Source: Thermaceae bacterium (GTDB lineage Bacteria; Deinococcota; Deinococci; Deinococcales; Marinithermaceae). From it: 12,588 nt of DNA. Every line of letters begins with the position of its first letter. Position 1 is the first letter of the stretch. Under the pieces are notes generated by a model. The model searched no databases and had not been told where the DNA came from. It saw nothing but the letters and a program-made list of their open reading frames with translations. Below are positions 6,693 through 12,390 of the stretch, piece after piece. A program made the position numbers and the translations under genes. The stretch lies in contig JALVVO010000109.1 in the NCBI GenBank assembly GCA_027023345.1, forward strand, positions 1 to 12,588, given 5' to 3'.

Positions 6693-7402
6693 GCGCGGCG
6701 CTGGAGGTCAAGGGCCTCGAGGCCGGCTACGGCGAGGTACAGGTGCTCTGGGGAGTGAACCTTACCGTCGCCGAGGGAAAGATGACCACCCTGGTGGGGG
6801 CGAACGGCGCGGGGAAGACCACCACACTGCGTGCGGTCGTGGGGTCGGTGCGCCCCTGGAAGGGAACCGTGCGGTTTTACGGGGAGGACGTGACCCATCT
6901 CCCCCCCTACGCCAAGGCGCAGATGGGACTCGTGCTGGTCCCTGAAGGCCGACAGCTTTTTGCGGACATGACGGTCGAGGAAAACCTCGAGATGGGGGCT
7001 TTCTCCCCCCGAGCCCGCAAAAACCTTGGTCGAAACCTGAAACGGGTTTACGAGCTCTTTCCCCGCTTGGAAGAACGCCGCGCCCAGCGGGCAGGAACGC
7101 TCTCCGGCGGCGAGCAGCAGATGCTGGCGGTGGGGCGGGGGTTGATGGCGGAGCCCCGGGTGCTGATGATTGACGAACTCTCGCTGGGGCTTGCGCCGGT
7201 GCTCGCCCAAAGCCTCTTCGGCACCCTCAAACAGCTCAAGGAGCAGGGGCTCACCATTCTCTTGGTCGAGCAAAACGTCCACCTCGCGCTGGCCCTTTCC
7301 GACTACGCCTACGTCCTTGCCGAGGGGCGCGTTCAGATCGAGGGGCCAAGCCGCGAGGTAGCGAGGAACGAGGAGGTGCGTCGGGCCTACCTCGGCATCT
7401 AA
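6689..7402 (+). CDS. livF: Branched-chain amino-acid-type ABC ATPase LivF
   Basis: A 237-residue ABC ATPase of the LivF family that forms the motor heterodimer with LivG. Walker A is GANGAGKT (37-44), the family segment PEGRQLF is at 85-91, the signature LSGGEQQ at 138-144, and Walker B VLMIDE at 158-163 with catalytic Glu163. The switch position carries Gln195 (VEQN) in place of His, as is normal for LivF. Thus LivF supplies the canonical signature and LivG the His switch, which suggests unequal ATP sites, an inference. GGAGGAGG at 6677-6684 precedes ATG 6689. It is the last gene of the operon; a strong intrinsic terminator begins 13 nt after its stop. Confidence 0.93.
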   Translation: MSAALEVKGLEAGYGEVQVLWGVNLTVAEGKMTTLVGANGAGKTTTLRAVVGSVRPWKGTVRFYGEDVTHLPPYAKAQMGLVLVPEGRQLFADMTVEENLEMGAFSPRARKNLGRNLKRVYELFPRLEERRAQRAGTLSGGEQQMLAVGRGLMAEPRVLMIDELSLGLAPVLAQSLFGTLKQLKEQGLTILLVEQNVHLALALSDYAYVLAEGRVQIEGPSREVARNEEVRRAYLGI

Positions 7403-7415
7403 GGCAAGCTCGCCG

Positions 7416-7444
7416 CCCCCGGGGCTCTTCGCCCCGGGGGTTTT
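7416..7444 (+). terminator. Intrinsic terminator of the liv operon
   Basis: Perfect 10-bp stem (7416-7425 with 7431-7440), loop TCTTC, then TTTT. The T-run runs directly into the stop codon of the converging DUF2203 gene (7443-7445), so terminator and stop share bases. On the minus strand the hairpin has no T-tract and should not terminate. Confidence 0.9.
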
Positions 7445-7811
7445 AGCTGAGGGGTTTCAGTTTGCGGAAGTCTTCGGTGACGGCGTGCCAATGGGCGGGC
7501 TCGGCCTCGCCGAGCTTCCAGGTGAGGTAGACGAGCTCGCCCTCCTTCTTGAAGGGGATGTCCACCACGCCCTCCTCGAGGTCGCGAAGGACCACCCCCT
7601 GGGCCTCGAGCCAGGCGCGGTCGGCCTCGAGCCCGCGCTCGAGGAAGCGGGCCTCGGTGAGGAGGGCCCGGTGCTCGGGCGTGCCCGGGCGGACCTCCTC
7701 GAGCCGGCGCTTGACCTCGGCGAGGCCCCGGACCGCCTCCTGCATCTGGGTCAGGGTGCGGGCGAGCTCGGGGATGAGCCGTCTAGCCTGCTCGTAGGAG
7801 TAGACCCGCAT
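7443..7811 (-). CDS. DUF2203 family protein
   Basis: A 122-residue soluble protein that matches the DUF2203 pattern. It has a helical N-terminal half (YSYEQARRLIPELARTL, a long charged helical segment, then LERGLEADRAWLEAQGVVLRDLEEGVVDIPF) and the C-terminal signature VYLTWKLGEAEPAHWHAV. As I recall the family, the signature usually reads LCW.LGE....WHE.D; here the Cys is replaced by Thr, while the Trp, Gly-Glu and Trp-His residues remain. No biochemical function is established for the family. A promoter with CTGACG, 17 bp and TATACT ends 9 nt before the ATG, and AAGG lies in the short gap, so the message is leaderless or nearly so. It is divergent from the Rieske gene and convergent with livF; neither neighbour suggests a role. 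Confidence 0.88.
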   Translation of the reverse strand: MRVYSYEQARRLIPELARTLTQMQEAVRGLAEVKRRLEEVRPGTPEHRALLTEARFLERGLEADRAWLEAQGVVLRDLEEGVVDIPFKKEGELVYLTWKLGEAEPAHWHAVTEDFRKLKPLS

Positions 7812-7820
7812 CGCACCTTG

Positions 7821-7849
7821 AGTATACCATGCTCAAGGCGGGACGTCAG
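7821..7849 (-). promoter_or_regulatory. Promoter of the DUF2203 gene
   Basis: CTGACG (7844-7849, read on the minus strand), a 17-bp spacer and TATACT (7821-7826). It is among the best matched sigma-70-type promoters in the window. The expected start is only 2-3 nt upstream of the ATG at 7811. Confidence 0.7.
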
Positions 7850-7870
7850 CGGGCTTTCATGCCCCTGGGC

Positions 7871-7876
7871 TAGGCT
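7871..7876 (+). promoter_or_regulatory. Leaderless-type -10 box for the Rieske gene
   Basis: TAGGCT ends 7 nt before ATG 7884. No clear -35 is seen at 17 bp. It supports 7884 as start even though the reading frame stays open upstream to 7485, where it is antisense to the DUF2203 gene. Confidence 0.5.
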
Positions 7877-7883
7877 CTTAGGC

Positions 7884-8471
7884 ATGAGGAAGCTCACCCG
7901 GCGGGACCTGGTCTGGATCGTGCCCCTCTCGGCCACCGGCGGGTTCTTCGCCTGGTTCGGCCTTCGGGCCTGGCGCATCCAGTTCGGCAAGCAAACCCCC
8001 GGGGACCCCGAGTGGAAGCCGGGCCCCCGGGTCGAGGTGGCGACCCTCGAGGACCTTCCCGAGGTCTGGTCGTTCCGCTACTTCGTCTACCCGCTGGCGG
8101 TGGGCGAGCTAAAGAGCGTGCTGCTCAGGCTTCCCGAGCCCCAGCCCGGGGGGCTTAGCGCGGGCGACGCCCACTTCCTCGCCCTCTCCCGGATCTGCAC
8201 CCACCAGGGGTGCACCGTAAACTTCGTGCCCGACCCCGAGGCCGGGGCGATCGCTTACAACTACCGCACCGACCACCCCTTCCTCGGCTGCCCCTGCCAC
8301 TTCGGCGCCTTCGACCCTCTAAAGGCGGGGGCGGCGGTCTTCGGTCCGCCGCGGTTTCCCCTGCCCCGGATCCGGCTTGCGCTCGAGGGAAAGACGATCT
8401 ACGCTACCGGCCACGAGGTGCCTCTGAGGCCGCTCGAGGGGCGGGCCCCGGCGCGCTCGGCGGGGTCCTAG
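7884..8471 (+). CDS. Rieske [2Fe-2S] protein, Tat-type membrane anchor
   Basis: A 195-residue Rieske iron-sulfur protein that carries electrons on the outer face of the inner membrane. The N-terminus has a twin-arginine motif (TRRDLVW, residues 5-11) followed by a hydrophobic segment to about residue 27, fitting Tat export with an uncleaved anchor. Cluster ligands are Cys105 and His107 (CTHQGC) and Cys136 and His139 (CPCHFGAF); Cys110 and Cys138 are placed for the usual disulfide. The 25-residue gap between the motifs, with YNYRTDHPF, resembles the Thermus Rieske protein of the bc complex as I remember it. No cytochrome b, c1 or oxidase gene is adjacent, so it may be the bc-complex subunit encoded apart or a Rieske subunit of another oxidoreductase. 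Its end overlaps the converging gene by 68 bp. Confidence 0.92.
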   Translation: MRKLTRRDLVWIVPLSATGGFFAWFGLRAWRIQFGKQTPGDPEWKPGPRVEVATLEDLPEVWSFRYFVYPLAVGELKSVLLRLPEPQPGGLSAGDAHFLALSRICTHQGCTVNFVPDPEAGAIAYNYRTDHPFLGCPCHFGAFDPLKAGAAVFGPPRFPLPRIRLALEGKTIYATGHEVPLRPLEGRAPARSAGS

Positions 8472-8949
8472 GCCGGCCGAGGATCAGGGCGGCCGCGCCC
8501 GCAATGAGGCCCCCGGGGCCGATCGGGCAGTAGGCCAAAAACGCCGGGAGCGCGGCCCAAAAGAGCCCGCCGAGGGCACCGTAAAGGGCGACCGCCCGGG
8601 GGTGGGGAAGCGCCCGCCCAAGCCCAAGGACCCAGAGCCCGTAGACCCCGACGAAGAGAAGGGCGAAGAGCCCTATCGCGGGCCCCAGGTTCATGGCGTC
8701 CGGCGAGGCAAGCCCCGCGACGGCGACGACGAGGAGCCCGGCGGCGATCCAGCTGAAGGGGTTCGCGAGAAGGAGGACGCGCATCGTCCGCCCTAGGCCA
8801 AGGGTCTCGGCGTGGCGGGCAAGGCCACGTGCGAAGAGCGCGCCCAGCCCGGGGAGGAGCAGGTAGACAAGGGCGGGTAGGGGCAGGTAGGCCTTGAGGC
8901 AAAGCGCCAAGAGGCCGGCCCCGAAGACCCAGGCGGCGGCCCGGAGCAT
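8404..8949 (-). CDS. Unknown multi-pass membrane protein
   Basis: A 181-residue hydrophobic protein that I do not recognise. About five membrane segments are visible: residues 4-21, 24-44, 58-82, 88-112 and roughly 118-154 (one or two passes). Short Arg-rich loops (ARGLARHAETLGLGR, GRALPHPRAV) probably face the cytoplasm. A Pro/Ala/Arg-rich tail follows from about 158. That tail is encoded by the strand opposite the end of the Rieske gene. No catalytic motif is seen. The ATG at 8949 lies 24 nt after the tyrS stop on the same strand, so it could be read with tyrS. A TAGCGT box 6 nt upstream points to its own leaderless transcript. It could be a small transporter-like or envelope protein; function unknown. 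Confidence 0.75.
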   Translation of the reverse strand: MLRAAAWVFGAGLLALCLKAYLPLPALVYLLLPGLGALFARGLARHAETLGLGRTMRVLLLANPFSWIAAGLLVVAVAGLASPDAMNLGPAIGLFALLFVGVYGLWVLGLGRALPHPRAVALYGALGGLFWAALPAFLAYCPIGPGGLIAGAAALILGRPRTPPSAPGPAPRAASEAPRGR

Positions 8950-8955
8950 GCCCCC

Positions 8956-8961
8956 ACGCTA
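8956..8961 (-). promoter_or_regulatory. Leaderless-type -10 box for the membrane protein gene
   Basis: TAGCGT on the minus strand is 6 nt upstream of ATG 8949, in the 24-nt gap after tyrS. The expected -35 region lies just inside the end of tyrS, but no good match is present. Confidence 0.45.
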
Positions 8962-8973
8962 GCCCACCCGCGG

Positions 8974-10287
8974 TTAAGCCCCGCCTAAACGCACCCGCAC
9001 GAACTTGTCCTTGCCCCGCTGGAGGACCCGGGGCCGGTCGAGGGTGAGCTCGAGCATGGGGTCGGTCACCACCTCGCCGTCCACGCGGAGACCCCGGTCC
9101 TTAACGAGCCGCTTGGCCTCGGCGTTGGACTGGGTGAGGCCGGCCAAGGTGAAGAGCCGGGCCACCCAGATCTTGCCGTCCCTGAGGGCGTCCGGGGGAA
9201 TGGCGACCTCGGGGAGGTCTTCCGGGATGCCGCCCCGCGCCACCCGGTCGTAGCGGGCCTCGGCCTCGGCCACCGCCCTCGTGGCCTCGGGGTAGCGGCT
9301 TTCGCCCGGGGTCTTGTCGCCGCCCGCGGCCTCGAGGCTATAGCCGAGCGACTCGTAGAAGGCGCGATCGAGCCGGGAAGGGATGCGGGGGAGGGCGTAG
9401 GCCCCAGTGATCAGGCGGGCGAGCACCCGGTGGGCCCCCACCGGACCACCCTTTTTGAGGAGGGCCGAGACCTCTTCAGGCGTAAGGTCCGTGAGCAGCA
9501 CGAAGTAGTCGCCGAGGATGGAATCCGGCACCCGCATGAGCTTTTTGAACATCACCTCAGGGGGCTCGGCGATGCCCACGTAGTTGTCGAGGCTCTTCGA
9601 CATCTTCTCGCGGCCGTCGAGGCCGACGAGGAGCGGCATCAGGAAGGCCACCTGTGGGGGCTGGCCGTAGGCCCGCTGGATCTCCCGGCCGACGAGGAGG
9701 TTGAACCGCTGGTCGGAGCCGCCCATTTCGACGTCGGCGCCGATCGCCACCGAGTCGTAGGCCTGGGCCAGGGGGTAGAGGAACTCGTGGAGCGAGATGG
9801 GGACGTTCTCGGTGTAGCGCTTTTTGAAGTCCTCGCGCTCGAGCATCTGGGCCACGGTGAGCTGGCTGGCCATGAAGATCACGTCCTTGAAGGAGAGGGG
9901 CTCGAGCCACTCGGAGTTGTAGCGCAGGTCGAAGCGTTCCTCGTCCTCGGTGATCAGGATCTTCCCCGCCTGCTCGACGTAGCTCTTGGCGTTCGCCCGG
10001 GTCTCCTCCAGCGTCATCGGGGGGCGGGTCTTGCTCCGGCCCGAGGGATCGCCGATCATCCCGGTGAAGTCGCCGATGATCAGCACCACCTTGTGCCCGA
10101 GCTCCTGGAACTGGCGCATCTTCCGAAGCACCACCGCGTGGCCCAGGTGCAGGTCGGGCCGGGTGGGGTCGGCCCCGAGCTTGACAACGAGGCGCTTTTT
10201 GCTCTTGAGCTTCTCCAAGAACTCGTCCTCGGGAACGATCTCGACGGTCCCGCGTTTTAGTAAGGAAAACGCCTCCTCGGCGGTCAT
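8974..10287 (-). CDS. tyrS: Tyrosyl-tRNA synthetase
   Basis: A class I aminoacyl-tRNA synthetase that charges tRNA-Tyr with tyrosine using ATP. The 437-residue chain closely follows T. thermophilus TyrRS as I recall it. It shows the HIGH-type motif HLGH (47-50), the KMSKS motif at 228-232, and segments such as KLGADPTRPDLHLGH, GDFTGMIGDPSGRSKTRPP and GGSDQRFNLLVGREIQRAYGQ (in two parts around 190-208). The C-terminal third ends in an S4-type RNA-binding domain (about 370-432: ARLFTLAGLTQSNAEAKRLV). The frame extends to an ATG at 10317, but ATG 10287 matches where the family begins and has a TATAGT box 6 nt upstream. A leaderless start leaves no room for a T-box or other leader control. Divergent from the 10308 gene, with only 20 bp between start codons. 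Confidence 0.97.
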   Translation of the reverse strand: MTAEEAFSLLKRGTVEIVPEDEFLEKLKSKKRLVVKLGADPTRPDLHLGHAVVLRKMRQFQELGHKVVLIIGDFTGMIGDPSGRSKTRPPMTLEETRANAKSYVEQAGKILITEDEERFDLRYNSEWLEPLSFKDVIFMASQLTVAQMLEREDFKKRYTENVPISLHEFLYPLAQAYDSVAIGADVEMGGSDQRFNLLVGREIQRAYGQPPQVAFLMPLLVGLDGREKMSKSLDNYVGIAEPPEVMFKKLMRVPDSILGDYFVLLTDLTPEEVSALLKKGGPVGAHRVLARLITGAYALPRIPSRLDRAFYESLGYSLEAAGGDKTPGESRYPEATRAVAEAEARYDRVARGGIPEDLPEVAIPPDALRDGKIWVARLFTLAGLTQSNAEAKRLVKDRGLRVDGEVVTDPMLELTLDRPRVLQRGKDKFVRVRLGGA

Positions 10288-10293
10288 GGCTCT

Positions 10294-10301
10294 ACTATAC
10301 T
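10294..10301. promoter_or_regulatory. Overlapping divergent -10 boxes (tyrS and 10308 gene)
   Basis: The 8-bp sequence ACTATACT contains TATACT on the plus strand (10296-10301) and TATAGT on the minus strand (10299 to 10294). The two boxes share the self-complementary TATA at 10296-10299. Each ends exactly 6 nt from its gene's start codon (GTG 10308 and ATG 10287). Both messages would be leaderless, and polymerase could use only one direction at a time. No strong -35 is seen on either side. Confidence 0.65.
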
Positions 10302-10307
10302 GAGCAC

Positions 10308-10703
10308 GTGCCCGCATTCTGGCGGAGGCTGATCGTCCTTCTGGCCCTGGCCGGTCTGGGCTACTGGTACGCCGAGACCTACGGGGTCTACGCCGGCTTT
10401 CCGCCTTTCACCCCGGTCCTGCTCTGGGACTACACCGGGGAACGGGTCTACGAGGTCACCCTCCAAGGCGCCACCGACGCCCTGAAGATCCGGCTTCAAG
10501 GGGAACTCAAACAGGGCGCGCTCCGGGTCTGGATCTCCCGGGGCGGCCGCCGGGTGACCCGTCCCCGCGTCTTCAAGGCCCGCTTCGAGGAAGAGCTACG
10601 ACGCCGGCTCGAGCCCGGCCGCTACACGCTGCACTTCGCCTACGAGGACGCCCGCGGCTGGGCGCGCCTCGACTGGGTTTCCACCAAGTTCGAGACCTGG
10701 TAA
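10308..10703 (+). CDS. Unknown protein with N-terminal membrane anchor
   Basis: A 131-residue protein that I cannot assign. Residues 1-8 are basic (PAFWRR), residues 8-20 form a hydrophobic segment (LIVLLALAGLGYW) acting as an anchor or uncleaved signal, and the rest is a soluble domain probably outside the membrane. That domain alternates strands (VYEVTLQG, LKIRLQGEL, LRVWISRGG, RYTLHFAYEDA, WARLDWVS), resembling a beta-sandwich. No Cys, His cluster or catalytic motif is visible. The GTG start is supported by TATACT 6 nt upstream. It is divergent from tyrS over a shared -10 core. Its stop codon (10701-10703) lies within the T-tract region of the tRNA terminator coming from the other side. 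Confidence 0.75.
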   Translation: MPAFWRRLIVLLALAGLGYWYAETYGVYAGFPPFTPVLLWDYTGERVYEVTLQGATDALKIRLQGELKQGALRVWISRGGRRVTRPRVFKARFEEELRRRLEPGRYTLHFAYEDARGWARLDWVSTKFETW

Positions 10704-10729
10704 AAGCAAAGCGCCCCGCTTGGGGGCGC
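10700..10729 (-). terminator. Terminator of the serine tRNA operon
   Basis: On the minus strand, GCGCCCC pairs with GGGGCGC (arms 10723-10729 and 10711-10717) around a 5-nt loop, followed by TTTGCTTTT. It lies 4 nt beyond the encoded CCA end of the tRNA-Ser(GCU) gene and overlaps the stop codon of the converging 10308 gene. Confidence 0.85.
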
Positions 10730-10731
10730 GC

Positions 10732-10826
<95 letters not shown>

Positions 10827-10835
10827 GTGCTCGCT

Positions 10836-10926
10836 TGGCGGAGGGTGAGGGATTCGAACCCCCGGTGGGCACGCGGCCCACAGCGGTTTTCAAGACCGCC
10901 GCCTTCAACCGCTCGGCCAACCCTCC
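10836..10926 (-). tRNA. tRNA-Ser (anticodon UGA)
   Basis: A 91-nt class II tRNA that reads UCA and, by wobble, other UCN codons. Acceptor stem GGAGGGT/ACCCTCC, discriminator G, encoded CCA. The anticodon TGA is at 10890-10892 in the loop CTTGAAA. The long variable arm pairs TGTGGGC with GCCCAC. It is the first gene of the two-tRNA unit, with a good promoter just upstream. Confidence 0.97.
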
Positions 10927-10953
10927 GAGCGCGGCGCTCGCGCCGCATCCTCC

Positions 10954-10982
10954 ATGATGCAAGCCCCCCGCCCGCCTGTCAA
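10954..10982 (-). promoter_or_regulatory. Promoter of the serine tRNA operon
   Basis: A perfect TTGACA (10977-10982 on the minus strand), 17 bp and CATCAT (10954-10959). Transcription should start near 10948, giving a ~20-nt leader that contains a GC-rich hairpin (10931-10946) without a T-run, probably removed in tRNA maturation. The -35 box includes the TGA stop codon of the MFS gene upstream. Confidence 0.75.
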
Positions 10983-12163
10983 GCTTGGAGGGCTTTCCGG
11001 GAGGCGGGGCTGAGCAACAGAAGGCCCGCGAGCACGAGCAGCGCCGCGCTCGCCGCGTAGGGGGCGGCGGGGGCGATCCACTGGTAGAGCCCGGTGCCGA
11101 GGAGAGGCCCGAGCATCCGCCCGAGCGCCTGGGCCGAGCTATTCAGCCCCGCCACCAGCCCCTGCTCGTGCTCCCCCACCGCCAGCGAGAGCGCGGCGGT
11201 GATGCCGGGGGCGGCGAGCCCCTGCCCCACCCCCTGGAGCACCAACGCCAGGGTGAGGAAGCCGAAGTTATGGGCGAAGACGAAGGTCAAAAACCCGAGG
11301 ATGGAAAGCGGCAGCCCGAGGCCGAGGAGAAGCCTCGGCGGCCACTTGAACTTCCGGATCAGAAACCCCTGCACGAAGACCGCCGCCAGCCCGTAGACGA
11401 CGAGGGCGGTCGCCACCGCCCGGGCGGTGGCCCGGGCGTCGAGGCCGAGGCGGTCTTGGAAGAAGAAGGCGACGGTGGTCTCCATGCCCACCGAGGCCAG
11501 GCTGACCACGAGCCCGGCCAAGAGGAGCGGGAGGATCCGGGGATCGTGGGGACGGAGGACCGGCTTGGTCTCGAGGTGGACGTGCCGCCTCGGCTCAGGC
11601 AGGGCGACGAGGACGAAGAGCGCGTTCAAAAGGGCGAGGCCCGCGGAGAAGTAGACCGGCGCGAGCAGGTGGAGCTTGGCCAAAAGGCCGCCGAGCCCCG
11701 GCCCCACGATCACCCCGAGGCCGAAGGCGGCGCCGATCAGCGCCATGCCGGCGGTGCGCTCGGCCCGCCCGGTGACGTCGGCGACGTAGGCCTGGGCGGT
11801 GGGCAGGGTGGCCGAGGAGAAGGTGCCCCCCACCAGCCGGGCGAGGAGCAAGAGCAGGAAGGTCGCGCCGACCCCGAGCACGCCGGCGAAGCGGAGCTGG
11901 GCGAAGACGGCGAAGAGGAAGAACGAGACGGAAAACCCGAGGATCCCCACGAGCAGGATGGGCTTGCGCCCCACCTCCTCGCTCTTCCTTCCCCAGTAGG
12001 GGCTCATCAAGAACTGCATCAGCGCGTAGGCGGTGGAGAAGAGGCCGGTCTGGAACTCGGTAAGCCCCAGCTCCCGGGCCAGGGGCCCGATGATAGGGAA
12101 GAGGATCGAGAGCCCGAGGATGCTGTTGAAAAGGGTGAGGAAGAGGAGCCCCATGGGCGACAT
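10979..12163 (-). CDS. MFS transporter, drug:H+ antiporter-like
   Basis: A 394-residue inner-membrane transporter of the major facilitator superfamily with about 12 hydrophobic segments, a standard size. Motif A lies between segments 2 and 3 (G58 to P68, ending EVGRKP), motif B Arg109 is in RLVGG, and the antiporter motif C is in segment 5 (GLGVIVGPGLGG, 148-159). These point to the 12-segment drug:proton antiporter group related to TetA and MdtG; substrate unknown. A charged central loop around residues 188-212 separates the two halves. Start ATG 12163 has TAAACT 7 nt upstream; residue 4 is a second Met and is less likely. It is a single gene between tRNA units on the same strand, with its stop codon inside the next promoter. 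Confidence 0.9.
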   Translation of the reverse strand: MSPMGLLFLTLFNSILGLSILFPIIGPLARELGLTEFQTGLFSTAYALMQFLMSPYWGRKSEEVGRKPILLVGILGFSVSFFLFAVFAQLRFAGVLGVGATFLLLLLARLVGGTFSSATLPTAQAYVADVTGRAERTAGMALIGAAFGLGVIVGPGLGGLLAKLHLLAPVYFSAGLALLNALFVLVALPEPRRHVHLETKPVLRPHDPRILPLLLAGLVVSLASVGMETTVAFFFQDRLGLDARATARAVATALVVYGLAAVFVQGFLIRKFKWPPRLLLGLGLPLSILGFLTFVFAHNFGFLTLALVLQGVGQGLAAPGITAALSLAVGEHEQGLVAGLNSSAQALGRMLGPLLGTGLYQWIAPAAPYAASAALLVLAGLLLLSPASRKALQA

Positions 12164-12170
12164 GGAGCTC

Positions 12171-12176
12171 AGTTTA
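12171..12176 (-). promoter_or_regulatory. Leaderless-type -10 box for the MFS gene
   Basis: TAAACT on the minus strand, 7 nt before ATG 12163. The -35 region would fall on the T-tract of the preceding tRNA-Arg terminator (near 12194-12199), where only a poor match (TCGCTT) exists. Confidence 0.5.
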
Positions 12177-12198
12177 CGCCGGGGCCATGAGGGAAGCG

Positions 12199-12223
12199 AA
12201 AAACCCCGCCCTCGAGGGCGGGG
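12199..12223 (-). terminator. Terminator of tRNA-Arg
   Basis: An 8-bp perfect stem (12204-12211 with 12216-12223) with the loop TCGA, followed on the minus strand by TTTTT. It starts 5 nt past the CCA end of the tRNA, and separates that gene from the MFS transporter gene. Confidence 0.92.
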
Positions 12224-12228
12224 TCGCC

Positions 12229-12305
12229 TGGCGGGCCCGAGAGGACTCGAACCCCTGACCTGCTGATCCGTAGTCAGCCGCTCTATCCAACTGAGCTACG
12301 GGCCC
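12229..12305 (-). tRNA. tRNA-Arg (anticodon ACG)
   Basis: A 77-nt tRNA that reads CGN codons; A34 is normally deaminated to inosine by TadA. Acceptor stem GGGCCCG/CGGGCCC, discriminator G, encoded CCA. The anticodon ACG is at 12269-12271 in the loop CTACGGA on the stem GCTGA/TCAGC. The T-arm contains GGTTCGAGTCC. It is transcribed alone from a strong promoter. Confidence 0.97.
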
Positions 12306-12332
12306 GCGTGCCGGACCCTCCGGCGAAATACG

Positions 12333-12361
12333 ATTTTAGCCGGCCGCGAGTCTTTTGTAAA
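12333..12361 (-). promoter_or_regulatory. Promoter of tRNA-Arg
   Basis: TTTACA (12356-12361 on the minus strand), 17 bp, TAAAAT (12333-12338). Five of six bases match in each box. Expected start near 12326, about 20 nt before the mature tRNA. Confidence 0.8.
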
Positions 12362-12383
12362 GCCACCGGGCGTGCAAGAATGC
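12355..12383 (+). promoter_or_regulatory. Possible promoter of the SDR gene
   Basis: TTGTAA (12355-12360) and, 17 bp later, GAATGC (12378-12383) ending 7 nt before ATG 12391. The -10 is poor. The -35 overlaps that of the tRNA-Arg promoter on the other strand by five bases. Confidence 0.3.
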
Positions 12384-12390
12384 AGTAAGC

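Noticed and set aside
7485..7883. N-terminal extension of the Rieske frame
   Set aside because: It is antisense to the DUF2203 gene. The Tat motif and leaderless box place the start at 7884.
9430..10260. Plus-strand open frame inside tyrS (276 residues)
   Set aside because: Composition is a mirror of tyrS codons (His, Val, Gly, Glu-rich), with no motif; tyrS is certain.
10288..10307. T-box or other tyrS leader control
   Set aside because: The 20-bp gap to the divergent start codon leaves no room for a leader RNA.
10288..10317. Longer tyrS start at 10317
   Set aside because: It would start upstream of the -10 box and add ten residues that do not resemble the start of the Thermus enzyme.
10931..10946. 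GC hairpin before tRNA-Ser(UGA) as a terminator
   Set aside because: No T-run follows in either direction, and it lies between promoter and tRNA; more likely a leader removed during processing.
10985..12190. Plus-strand 401-residue open frame opposite the MFS gene
   Set aside because: It is almost all Glu, Gly, Arg and Pro, the expected antisense of hydrophobic codons in high-GC DNA. It also crosses the MFS promoter.
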